Source: Mediterraneibacter glycyrrhizinilyticus (GTDB lineage: Bacteria; Bacillota; Clostridia; Lachnospirales; Lachnospiraceae). From it: a DNA stretch of 64,000 nt. Under the pieces are notes generated by a model, which saw nothing but the letters and a program-made list of their open reading frames with translations, did not search any database and was not told the DNA's origin. This document shows, piece after piece, positions 52,469 to 59,708 of this stretch. Numbering within the stretch: position 1 is the first letter of the stretch; every line of letters begins with the position of its first letter. The stretch lies in NCBI RefSeq assembly GCF_015560805.1, contig NZ_JADMSO010000003.1, forward strand, positions 186,001 to 250,000, read 5' to 3'. Both the position numbers and the translations under genes were made by a program.

Positions 52469-52485
52469 TACGGTTTTATGTAACG
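52468..52485 (+). repeat. 18-nt element repeat, copy 2
   Basis: Exact copy of ATACGGTTTTATGTAACG at 45599-45616, overlapping the terS-like stop and lying 28 bases before the 305-residue gene. Confidence 0.7.
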
Positions 52486-52513
52486 AATATTATTAAGAAA
52501 GAGGTAAAAAATT

Positions 52514-53431
52514 ATGAGATACAAAACATATGTGAAAAAAATTAACGATACATTGACGAAATACAAAACAGACATTGATACTTTAGATAGTATGTATTTG
52601 GCAGATAAGAAAAAATTAAAAGCAACAGCTAACGAAATGAAAGATAAATGGACAGATAGTTATATAGAGCAGTACTGCCGGGACAACAACCCAGATATAA
52701 ACTACAAGGCTCGTTTACAAGGTACTAGGGCAGCAGTTGAGCCTATTGTATTACATTATCTTGAAATGTTGGAAAAACAGCTTGATAAGTATTTCAATGC
52801 ACCGATTAATCCAGATTTTGCAAATAAGATTATGACCATTAAATTAAGTGGCTTGCAACTCACTAATCTCGAATTTAAGATTTTACAGGACAATGCAACT
52901 AGCTACATGGAACGCCGGCTACTTAATCAATTAGCAGAGAGTAGGACAAAAACAGAGAGAAAAGCAGTAATCAATAAAGAATCTGGTGAAGCCGAGTACA
53001 AAACGGAACAAGCATCGGATCCATACATCAATCTGGAATTACCTAATATAGAAGATACATACAATGCAATGAAAAGCTATATGACTTCTGCAAAGTCTCT
53101 CTTGTATCAATATGCCGGAACAAGCGGAAAAATGGCGCACTTACTGGATGTAAAAACGCCGGACTATATTTCTGTTGCTATGGATAGCTATATCAGAAAT
53201 AACGCTGCTGACAAGTTCTTATGTGTAATGGACAATGCTAATGCGATTCTACCAGAAAGCAAGATCAAACGAGAATTAACAGAGAGTGACAAAAAATTCA
53301 TTGATACAATGATAGATCCTAGATATCCGTCACTGGCAAAGGATAAAGTAAAAGCCCTTGCTGAAGCTGATTCTAGTATTGAGAGTTTATTGTTACTTGA
53401 TGAGCGTTACAATAAATATCTTGAAGAATAG
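52514..53431 (+). CDS. Hypothetical protein (305 aa), helical
   Basis: A 305-residue protein, almost entirely predicted helix, with lysine-rich heptad-like N-terminal segments (YVKKINDTLTKYKTDIDTLD) and no domain I recognise. It is the largest unassigned gene of the element and lies after the TerS-like gene, where satellite phages often keep capsid-remodelling or scaffold genes. The start follows AAAGAGGTAAAAAATT. It could be structural, but there is no sequence proof. A gap with a hairpin-rich promoter region follows. Confidence 0.7.
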   Translation: MRYKTYVKKINDTLTKYKTDIDTLDSMYLADKKKLKATANEMKDKWTDSYIEQYCRDNNPDINYKARLQGTRAAVEPIVLHYLEMLEKQLDKYFNAPINPDFANKIMTIKLSGLQLTNLEFKILQDNATSYMERRLLNQLAESRTKTERKAVINKESGEAEYKTEQASDPYINLELPNIEDTYNAMKSYMTSAKSLLYQYAGTSGKMAHLLDVKTPDYISVAMDSYIRNNAADKFLCVMDNANAILPESKIKRELTESDKKFIDTMIDPRYPSLAKDKVKALAEADSSIESLLLLDERYNKYLEE

Positions 53432-53474
53432 TATATGATTGATGGGGTGGCTAACTGCTGCCCCTTTTTGATTA

Positions 53475-53579
53475 GTATTAAATTTAACGTATTATAAAAT
53501 AGTATCAAAACTTATTGACAACAACAATAATAACATATAAAATAGTAGTATCAAAACAAACGAACGTTAAATTTGATAC
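53475..53579. promoter_or_regulatory. Promoter inside inverted repeats (res-like or invertible site)
   Basis: TTGACA (53515-53520) and TAAAAT (53538-53543), 17-base spacer, drive the serine recombinase. The segment is flanked by 16-bp inverted repeats, GTATTAAATTTAACGT at 53475-53490 and its complement at 53564-53579, with one mismatch. GTATCAAAAC also occurs directly at 53502-53511 and 53548-53557, so four GTAT(C/T)AAA boxes surround the promoter. Confidence 0.7.
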
Positions 53580-53596
53580 GGAAGAAGGTTGTTATT

Positions 53597-54283
53597 ATGT
53601 GTATTTATGGATATTGTAGAATCAGTACAAAGCAACAAAGCATTGAAAGACAGATCAGAAATATCAAAGGTCAATATGATGCTGCGGTTATTGTAACGGA
53701 AGTATATACAGGTACGAAACAGGATAGACCGGAATGGAATAAATTGTATAGGAAAGTAAAGCCAGGAGATAGGATTGTATTTGACAGTGTATCAAGAATG
53801 AGTAGAGATGCAGAAGAGGGGTTCGCATTATATGAAGATTTATATAATAAAGGTGTGGAACTTATCTATATTAAAGAGCCACATATTAATACATCTACAT
53901 ATAAGAAAGCGTTACAGAATAATGTATCAATGACTGGCACTAATGTAGATTATATTCTTGAGGGTGTAAATAAGTATCTTATGTCACTTGCTAAAGAGCA
54001 GATCAAGCTTGCATTTGAGCAATCAGAAAAGGAAGTTAAGGACTTGCACCAGAGAACCAAAGAGGGAATAGAAACAGCACGCTTAAATGGCAAACAAATA
54101 GGTCAGAAGCAAGGAGCGAAGTTGATTACGAAAAAATCAGTAGAATCCAAGAAATTGATACAGAAGCATAGCAAAGACTTTGACGGTGTATTGTCTGATG
54201 TGGATTGCATGAAATTGACAGGACTTGCCAGAAATACCTATTACAAATATAAGAGAGAAATAAAAGAAGAATTGCAGGGCTGA
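53597..54283 (+). CDS. Serine recombinase (resolvase/invertase family)
   Basis: A 228-residue resolvase-type serine recombinase. The N-terminal catalytic domain starts MCIYGYCRISTKQQSIERQI, with the catalytic Ser in RISTKQQS, and YTGTKQDRPEWNKL and SRMSRD in order. The E helix region and a C-terminal HTH (DCMKLTGLARNTYYKYKR) follow. The size fits a resolvase or small invertase, not a large integrase. It probably resolves dimers of the circular element or inverts its own upstream site. I choose the ATG at 53597, 8 bases after AAGG. A terminator overlaps its stop. Confidence 0.9.
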   Translation: MCIYGYCRISTKQQSIERQIRNIKGQYDAAVIVTEVYTGTKQDRPEWNKLYRKVKPGDRIVFDSVSRMSRDAEEGFALYEDLYNKGVELIYIKEPHINTSTYKKALQNNVSMTGTNVDYILEGVNKYLMSLAKEQIKLAFEQSEKEVKDLHQRTKEGIETARLNGKQIGQKQGAKLITKKSVESKKLIQKHSKDFDGVLSDVDCMKLTGLARNTYYKYKREIKEELQG

Positions 54284-54306
54284 TCACAATGTGCTCTGCT
54301 TTTTTC
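54274..54306 (+). terminator. Terminator after the serine recombinase gene
   Basis: GCAGGGC and GCTCTGC pair with one wobble mismatch around a 12-base loop, followed by TTTTTTC. The stem overlaps the last codons of the gene. Confidence 0.75.
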
Positions 54307-54460
54307 TTATAAATATTGATACTACCTGGGGGTCTGTATGGAAAATGTCGCACCCACTTACTTAGTAGCGTTTCCATGCCCTCAAAATAAAAAAGGGGTG
54401 TTCTGATGCCGGTCTGAAAAATTTTCTAAATATGCAAAAAGACATTTTTGTGATAAAATA

Positions 54461-54497
54461 AAAGAGAAGTCATTGATTGGCGTTCTGACTTCTCTTT
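54461..54497 (+). terminator. 12-bp perfect hairpin upstream of the sigma gene
   Basis: AAAGAGAAGTCA pairs with TGACTTCTCTTT around a 13-base loop, then AATATCTT. It could be a second terminator insulating the sigma gene or a leader structure. A second, 6-bp stem CTACCT/AGGTAG (54510-54515 with 54530-54535) would cover the sigma gene's ribosome binding site. Confidence 0.55.
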
Positions 54498-54545
54498 AAT
54501 ATCTTATATCTACCTAAATTATAGTATAAAGGTAGGTGCATTTCA

Positions 54546-55469
54546 ATGACAAATGAACAACTTGTTGTAGAAATACGAAACGGTTATTCTATAACAGATA
54601 ATATGCAACTCTTATATCAAGAAAATCTCCCATTGATAAAAAAGATAATTCAACCGTATTATAAATATGAAGAAACAGAAGATTTATTACAGGAAGCGTA
54701 TTTTGGTTTGTATGAAGCTGTAAAACATTATGAGACATCGGAAAATGTATTATTTATGACATATGCGGCTTTCTGGATAAGGCAGGCTGTACAACGGTAT
54801 ATAAATAAGTGTGGGGCAGTTGTTAGAATACCGAGTTACACAAAACAGAAAATAATTCGTTACAAAAAAACAGTAATTAAATTAACTCAAGATTTGGGAT
54901 GTATTCCAACAAGAGAAGAAATTGCGGAATATATGGCGGTAAATGTATCAGAGATAGAGCGTTTAGAAATATATTCAAAGAGTATAGCAAGCTTAGATTC
55001 GACTGTAAATGACGATTCAGATCAAACATTAATGGATAGTATACAGGATGACTGTAATTTAGAAAATAATATAATCAATGAAATGTATGATAAATACTCG
55101 AAAAATGAATTATGGAGCATTGTGGAAGGCTATACGACAGAAAGAGAAAATCATATAATTAGAGAATATTTTTTACATAATAAATCAATGCCGGAGATCG
55201 CGAAAAATGAAAATGTCACTGTGTCAAGAATAAGAGAAATCAGAGAAAAGGGATTGCGTAAATTAAAGTTCGGAAAGGCAAAGCGTGAACTGCTTGAAAA
55301 ATTCGATATTGTAGATAGCGGAATCTATAAAAATGGTTATGGCAATTTTAGTCAGCATAATAATACTTCAAAGGTTGAATATATTGCGATTCGTAGAGCG
55401 GAGTTACAGGAAGAATATGAAAGAAAATTGCAAGAGTACTTAAAAATCAGAAATGCAACTAATGCATAG
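54546..55469 (+). CDS. Sigma-70 family RNA polymerase sigma factor (element-borne)
   Basis: A 307-residue sigma factor with regions 2, 3 and 4. Region 2 reads DLLQEAYFGLYEAVKHYE, then FWIRQAVQRYINKCGAVVRI. Region 3 spans CIPTREEIAEYMAVNVSEIE, and region 4 has SMPEIAKNENVTVSRIREI with EKGLRKLK, the -35-binding helix. There is no region 1.1, and the C-terminal 60 residues form an unusual charged extension. It is the last gene before attR. A sigma factor on such a small element may switch on element or helper-phage late genes. The ribosome site AAAGGTAGG may be hidden in a small stem. Confidence 0.88.
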   Translation: MTNEQLVVEIRNGYSITDNMQLLYQENLPLIKKIIQPYYKYEETEDLLQEAYFGLYEAVKHYETSENVLFMTYAAFWIRQAVQRYINKCGAVVRIPSYTKQKIIRYKKTVIKLTQDLGCIPTREEIAEYMAVNVSEIERLEIYSKSIASLDSTVNDDSDQTLMDSIQDDCNLENNIINEMYDKYSKNELWSIVEGYTTERENHIIREYFLHNKSMPEIAKNENVTVSRIREIREKGLRKLKFGKAKRELLEKFDIVDSGIYKNGYGNFSQHNNTSKVEYIAIRRAELQEEYERKLQEYLKIRNATNA

Positions 55470-55514
55470 TAATTGTGCTTGAAAGAGGTTTAACGTTGTG
55501 TTATAATTTTTAAG

Positions 55515-55535
55515 GTAGCATACGCGTAGCACACA
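55515..55535 (+). repeat. Integrase arm-type repeats, right end
   Basis: One exact GTAGCACACA at 55526-55535 and one diverged GTAGCATACG at 55515-55524, 11 bases apart, matching the four at the left end in orientation and spacing. Confidence 0.75.
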
Positions 55536-55579
55536 AATAAGGCTAAAAGCCTTTAAAATAAAGGGCAACTGTTTCGATC

Positions 55580-55613
55580 GAGGAAGCGGCTAAAGAGGGA
55601 AAATTCTAAGAAA
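55580..55613 (+). repeat. Right attachment site (attR), 34-bp direct repeat
   Basis: Identical to 45407-45440. It encodes the same tail (EEAAKEGKF stop) as the GGGtGRT gene, now cut off from the gene. The 9 bases just left differ from the host gene at two synonymous positions. Confidence 0.93.
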
Positions 55614-55638
55614 TAGGCTTAATAATTTGATTTTATAA

Positions 55639-55680
55639 GGGATTCTCAAGTCGTGATTCGGCTTGAGAATCCCTATTTTA
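55639..55680 (+). terminator. Displaced host terminator of the GGGtGRT gene
   Basis: GGGATTCTCAAG and CTTGAGAATCCC pair as a perfect 12-bp stem around TCGTGATTCGG, followed by TATTTTA. It lies 25 bases beyond attR and is the terminator the gene must have used before the insertion. Confidence 0.85.
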
Positions 55681-55690
55681 GAGGAAGGTA

Positions 55691-56395
55691 ATGTATTTAA
55701 CAGATTATACAATTATTTGGATTTTAATTGGGTTAGTGGTAATAAGTTGTGGTTTGTATCTGATATTAAAATCTCCGTTTTGCTATCCTTATTATGTTTA
55801 TAGATTTGATATTTCAAGAAAAAGAAAACCAGAGATTATGGATTTGATTGATAAATTTCTGATTGATAATCATTTTTCTCAAATACAAAGGCATAATCTT
55901 TATATAATGCAATGGAAAGATGAATGCAGAAAAAAAATAGAAAACAGTAGGTTTAAAAATTATAGAAAGAGACAGTTTTATGCTTGTTTGGATGATGAAA
56001 ATGCTTATCAGTTTTGTATGACGCGACAACAGACAAGATACAGACAGAGAAATTATGTAAAAACATCATACCAAGTGACTCAGGAAGTAGGAAAATTTGC
56101 ATGTAATTATAATTTTTTGTGTACTCGTAATAATCAGTTGAGAGAAATTAATTACGAGTGTACACTTCGAGAATATCATAGTAAGAATCAAAGAAAACTT
56201 ATGACAAAGGAAATAAGGAGAAAAATTATGATTAGGGATAAATATACTTGTCAATATTGTGGAAAGTATATGCCAGATGAAGTAGGACTTCATATAGATC
56301 ATATCATACCGGTGTCAAAGGGAGGAAAAACAATACCTTCAAATCTTCAAGTTCTTTGTTCTAAATGTAATGGGAATAAATCCAATAAATCTTAG
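55691..56395 (+). CDS. HNH endonuclease-domain protein with N-terminal membrane helix
   Basis: A 234-residue protein. Residues 7-27 form a hydrophobic helix (YTIIWILIGLVVISCGLYLI). The C-terminus (about 180-234) is an HNH domain: CQYCG, HIDHIIPVSKGG, then NLQVLCSKCNGNKS. The middle is basic and unassigned. It is AT-rich, unlike the core, and lies just outside attR, so it may be remains of an earlier insertion or host accessory DNA. It starts after AGAGGAAGGT. The gap to 56575 holds a TATAAT (56531-56536) near the next gene. Confidence 0.8.
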   Translation: MYLTDYTIIWILIGLVVISCGLYLILKSPFCYPYYVYRFDISRKRKPEIMDLIDKFLIDNHFSQIQRHNLYIMQWKDECRKKIENSRFKNYRKRQFYACLDDENAYQFCMTRQQTRYRQRNYVKTSYQVTQEVGKFACNYNFLCTRNNQLREINYECTLREYHSKNQRKLMTKEIRRKIMIRDKYTCQYCGKYMPDEVGLHIDHIIPVSKGGKTIPSNLQVLCSKCNGNKSNKS

Positions 56396-56574
56396 GGAAA
56401 TAGAATGAGGAATATTCGGAATTAAAAATTGAAAAGAGTTGAGAAGAGAAATAAGTGGATTTTGCAAAATTAAGTTATAAATTTAGGTAAATATGCTGAA
56501 TTATTTAACGAAATTAAGTTCCTCAAATGATATAATATGAAAAAATGAGCTTGGAAGACTAGGAGGAACGACAA

Positions 56575-58077
56575 ATGAAATGTTATGAAACATTTGAGTT
56601 GAATTTTCAAGGAGCGGAACCGGAGAACTCCCATGCAGAAGTAGCATTATCCGCACTTTTTACATGCGGGGAGAAGTGTTGGAATGTGAAAGGTTTCTAT
56701 GCCGGAGAAGGCATGTATAAAGTACGGTTTCTTCCGCAGACGGAGGGCGAGTATACATGGAAAGTAAGCGGTCTTTTCGAGGCGGAGGGCAGCGAAGTGT
56801 GTACCGCATCAAAAAGTCATGGTATGGTACAGACAGAGGGCAATCATTTTGTATATCAGGATGGCAGCAAATATCTTCCGTTCGGAACAACGATCTATGC
56901 GCTTTCGCATCAGCCGGAAGAATTGATCGATCAGACTATTGAGACATTAAAAGAAGCGCCGTTTAATAAAGTCCGCCACTGCGTATTTCCGAAACATTAT
57001 GATTATAATCACAATGAGCCGCAGTTTTATCCGTTTGAGAAAAAGGAGGACGGAAGCTGGGACGTACACCATCCGTGTTTCGCCTATTGGGATCATCTGG
57101 AGGGGATCATCCGGCGTCTCGAATCGATGGGGATCGAAAGTGATCTGATCTTATTCCATGGGTATGACCGCTGGGGATTTGCATTTTTGACGATGGAAGA
57201 AACAAAAGTTTATCTGGATTATCTGATGCGCCGTCTCTCTGCGATCTCGTGTATCTGGTGGAGTATGGCAAATGAATACGATATTATGACCAATTATAAG
57301 ATGGAAGACTGGTATGAGATTGAGAAGACGATCTGCGAAAATGATCCATATCACCATCTGCTGAGCAATCATAACTGTATGCATTATTATGATCATTCCA
57401 GACCGGCGATCACACACTGTAGTATGCAGACGATCGCGGTACATAAGGGCGACGAATGGCAGGAGCGTTATAAGAAACCGGTTATTTTCGATGAATTCTG
57501 CTATGAGGGTGATATTCAGCATGAGTGGGGGAATATTTCCGGGTTTGAGATGACGAACCGCTTCTGGAAAATTTGTACAAAAGGAGCTTACGGTACACAC
57601 GGAGAGACATTTTATTCGGAAGATGAAGTACTCTGGTGGGCAAAAGGCGGCGTGTTAAAGGGAAAAAGCCCGAAACGGATCGCTTATTTGAAAGATTTTT
57701 TATACAGTCTGCCGTCTTGTCTGGAACCGTGGAATGAACCGAAATGGGAAGAGATTGATCAGGAATTTGAAAAGAACGGAGAAAATCCGTTTGTGACATT
57801 GATAAAAAGTTTAACTCCGGAAGAAAAAGAGACGTTGGCGTTTAAGAGCGGAGATTGTGCCGGACACTGTGGGGATGAAGTATTCTTGAAATATTTCGGG
57901 ATCCAGTGTGCGGCGGTAGCTTCGATCAAACTTCCGAAAGACCATAAATATAAAGTTGAGATCATCGATGTATGGGAGATGACCAGGGAGACATTGATCG
58001 AGGAAACAAGCGGCTCTACAGCATTGAAACTTCCGGGAAAAGAGGGAATTGCGGTAGTGGCAACAAAGATTGCCTGA
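56575..58077 (+). CDS. DUF5060/apiosidase-like intracellular glycoside hydrolase
   Basis: A 500-residue protein without a signal peptide. An N-terminal DUF5060 beta domain (about 3-70) precedes a TIM barrel like the DUF4038/apiosidase group. The acid/base Glu is probably E234 (WWSMANEYDIM) and the nucleophile E307 or E311 (VIFDEFCYEGD). A C-terminal DUF5605-like beta domain (about 420-500) follows. It would cleave an oligosaccharide inside the cell. The ATG follows TAGGAGGAACGACAA. The substrate is unknown; the LacI operon nearby may use its product. Confidence 0.8.
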   Translation: MKCYETFELNFQGAEPENSHAEVALSALFTCGEKCWNVKGFYAGEGMYKVRFLPQTEGEYTWKVSGLFEAEGSEVCTASKSHGMVQTEGNHFVYQDGSKYLPFGTTIYALSHQPEELIDQTIETLKEAPFNKVRHCVFPKHYDYNHNEPQFYPFEKKEDGSWDVHHPCFAYWDHLEGIIRRLESMGIESDLILFHGYDRWGFAFLTMEETKVYLDYLMRRLSAISCIWWSMANEYDIMTNYKMEDWYEIEKTICENDPYHHLLSNHNCMHYYDHSRPAITHCSMQTIAVHKGDEWQERYKKPVIFDEFCYEGDIQHEWGNISGFEMTNRFWKICTKGAYGTHGETFYSEDEVLWWAKGGVLKGKSPKRIAYLKDFLYSLPSCLEPWNEPKWEEIDQEFEKNGENPFVTLIKSLTPEEKETLAFKSGDCAGHCGDEVFLKYFGIQCAAVASIKLPKDHKYKVEIIDVWEMTRETLIEETSGSTALKLPGKEGIAVVATKIA

Positions 58078-58096
58078 AGGAGGCTGTCAGAATTAT

Positions 58097-58327
58097 ATGA
58101 GGACAATGGAATTTACGATTGAAAATATCAAGGCATTTGAGATTGGGCAGGAGATTGAAGTGACAGAGGGAAAACTGCCGTCTTCGTATTATTACACGAT
58201 GGAACATGCGCTTGGAATGAGCCGGAATTATAAGAGTACGGAACGGCTGAAGACAACAAAAGGGAAAGTTGTGGAGATCAAAGAGACGCCGAAGTTTCAT
58301 GTTGCGGTATTGGAATTTGATGAATAG
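58097..58327 (+). CDS. Small conserved hypothetical protein
   Basis: A 76-residue protein: MRTMEFTIENIKAFEIGQ, then KLPSSYYYTMEHALGMSRNY, and a C-terminal FHVAVLEFDE. It has a compact alpha/beta pattern but no recognised domain. AAGGAGG at 58077-58083 is 13 bases upstream, a bit far; the second ATG at 58106 is also possible. It is 19 bases after the glycosidase stop, so both may be co-transcribed. A hairpin terminator follows. Confidence 0.6.
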   Translation: MRTMEFTIENIKAFEIGQEIEVTEGKLPSSYYYTMEHALGMSRNYKSTERLKTTKGKVVEIKETPKFHVAVLEFDE

Positions 58328-58331
58328 TAAG

Positions 58332-58390
58332 GGAAGTGCAAAAGAATGTTACCTTATGGTAATATTTCTCTTGCACTTCCTTTTATTTTA
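58332..58390. terminator. Bidirectional terminator between the small gene and the ROK gene
   Basis: GGAAGTGCAA and TTGCACTTCC form the base of a long stem, with inner TTACC-TTAT-GGTAA, followed by TTTTATTTTA. On the minus strand, AAAAGGAAG lies at the ROK 3' end. Confidence 0.8.
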
Positions 58391-59311
58391 AGATTTATAC
58401 AACATTTTTCTTGCGAATTCTGCGGCTCCGATGATTCCTTTTCCTACAAATGGCGTGGAATAAATCATGTCAAATCCATAAGACAGTACATCTTTTCCAA
58501 CAGAGGCGGTAATTTCTCTTTCGAACTGTTCTTTTGGAAAATCTTTCATTTCTGGAATGCCGCCGCCGATGATCAAGGCATCCGGATTAAATATGGTTGC
58601 CATAATTGCATATATATTAGCACAGGCTGATACAAAATCCCGTAGAGGTTCTTCTGTTTTGTGTAATGTAAATAACTCGCTGATCGGGGAGTCAGGGTAA
58701 TATTCTTTTCGGATTTGCTGCAAGCGCCAACCGGAAGCATAACATTCACAGCATCCTTTTTTCCCACAGTTACAGGGATCTTTTTTGCCATAATAGGGAA
58801 TATGTCCAAGATCAAGTGCAGCCCCATTTTTCCCTTTTAAAAATTCTCCGTTAATGATCACAGAAGCACCGACACCTGTACCGATATAAATTCCAACCAG
58901 AACCTTTTTGGCTTCAAGATGATGGGCGATTGTGTCATATAGCATTAGGTTGTTAACATCATTATTTATAAAAACAGGAACGTGAAAGTAATTTTTTATA
59001 TTTTTTGCAATATTTACATGTGAAAAAATCGCTTCTCCAGATTGATTCCTGATATTTGTTGTACATATTACAGTGGCATTGTCATTCTCTACGGAAGATG
59101 GAACACCAATAGAAATCGCATCAATATGAGTGGTGTTTGTATTGTGCAGATATTCATCAATTATTTTACAGAGTGTATAAATAGGAGAGGAAGAGTTTGC
59201 AATGCACTCACTTTTCAGTATAAGTGGTTGTACTAATATGTTTTTAGTGTTTACAGCGCCAATTCTCAAGTTCGTACCACCCAGATCAATTCCGATAATT
59301 ATATTTTCCAT
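58388..59311 (-). CDS. ROK family sugar kinase (allose kinase-like)
   Basis: A 307-residue ROK protein. The phosphate loop is GIDLGGTNLRIGAVN (about 7-21), with YIGTGVGASVIINGEF and the zinc motif region LGHIPYYGKKDPCNCGKKGCCECYASGWRL (spaced cysteines). The C-terminal IFNPDALIIGGGIPEMKDFP closely recalls D-allose kinase, so a hexose such as allose may be the substrate, but this is inference. It is divergent from the LacI gene across a 397-base control region. Confidence 0.8.
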   Translation of the reverse strand: MENIIIGIDLGGTNLRIGAVNTKNILVQPLILKSECIANSSSPIYTLCKIIDEYLHNTNTTHIDAISIGVPSSVENDNATVICTTNIRNQSGEAIFSHVNIAKNIKNYFHVPVFINNDVNNLMLYDTIAHHLEAKKVLVGIYIGTGVGASVIINGEFLKGKNGAALDLGHIPYYGKKDPCNCGKKGCCECYASGWRLQQIRKEYYPDSPISELFTLHKTEEPLRDFVSACANIYAIMATIFNPDALIIGGGIPEMKDFPKEQFEREITASVGKDVLSYGFDMIYSTPFVGKGIIGAAEFARKMLYKS

Positions 59312-59544
59312 AGTTTTTATTTTTCTCCGTCCTTTTTATTTTTTGAAATATAGCGTCAATATACAAGAGAAAATAGTATTTTGGGGGCTAAGGCTATGTG
59401 TAATTATGCAAGGAGTAAGCAGTTAATTTTATATTAAGAAAAGCAAATGAAGATGTCAATACAATAGTTTTAGTAAATAGTCATAAAAAAAGTATGGATA
59501 AATTAAACAAAATGAATAAAAAAAGATTAGTTTATATATACATA

Positions 59545-59589
59545 TTGACAAAACTTGTGGTAGAGATATATAATCGAGTAAACGTTTAC
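59545..59589 (+). promoter_or_regulatory. Promoter and LacI-type operator O1 for the sugar operon
   Basis: TTGACA (59545-59550) and TATAAT (59569-59574), 18-base spacer. GTAAACGTTTAC (59578-59589) lies at the start of transcription, where bound LacI would block it. The rest of the 397-base gap between the ROK and lacI genes holds AT-rich DNA and the second operator, and I see no other gene. Confidence 0.8.
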
Positions 59590-59667
59590 AAAAGAAATCG
59601 AAAGCGGACTTTGGCTAAAATATGAGATTTATATAGATTCTTATTGGATAATGAAAGAATTTCAAAG

Positions 59668-59679
59668 TTAAACGTTTAC
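59668..59679 (+). promoter_or_regulatory. LacI-type operator O2
   Basis: TTAAACGTTTAC, with the 10-bp palindrome TAAACGTTTA at 59669-59678, lies 30 bases before the lacI start and 90 bases from O1. Looping between the two could strengthen repression. Confidence 0.75.
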
Positions 59680-59708
59680 GCACGGGGCGTGAAGCGGGAG
59701 GAAATACG

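Larger units (their letters stand above)
45407..55613. mobile_element. Integrated ~10.2-kb element (phage-satellite/PICI-like)
   Basis: A 34-bp perfect direct repeat (45407-45440 and 55580-55613) bounds an AT-rich block. Inside are a tyrosine integrase at the left end, integrase arm-type repeats at both ends, a divergent XRE repressor switch, a CHC2/Toprim/helicase replication protein, an iteron-like stretch, an HNH protein, a TerS-like protein, an unknown 305-residue protein, a serine recombinase and a sigma factor. No capsid, tail, portal, large terminase or relaxase is visible. It may be a phage satellite, an integrative mobilisable or plasmid-like element, or a decayed prophage. The boundaries and mobility are well supported; the class is inference. 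Confidence 0.9.
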
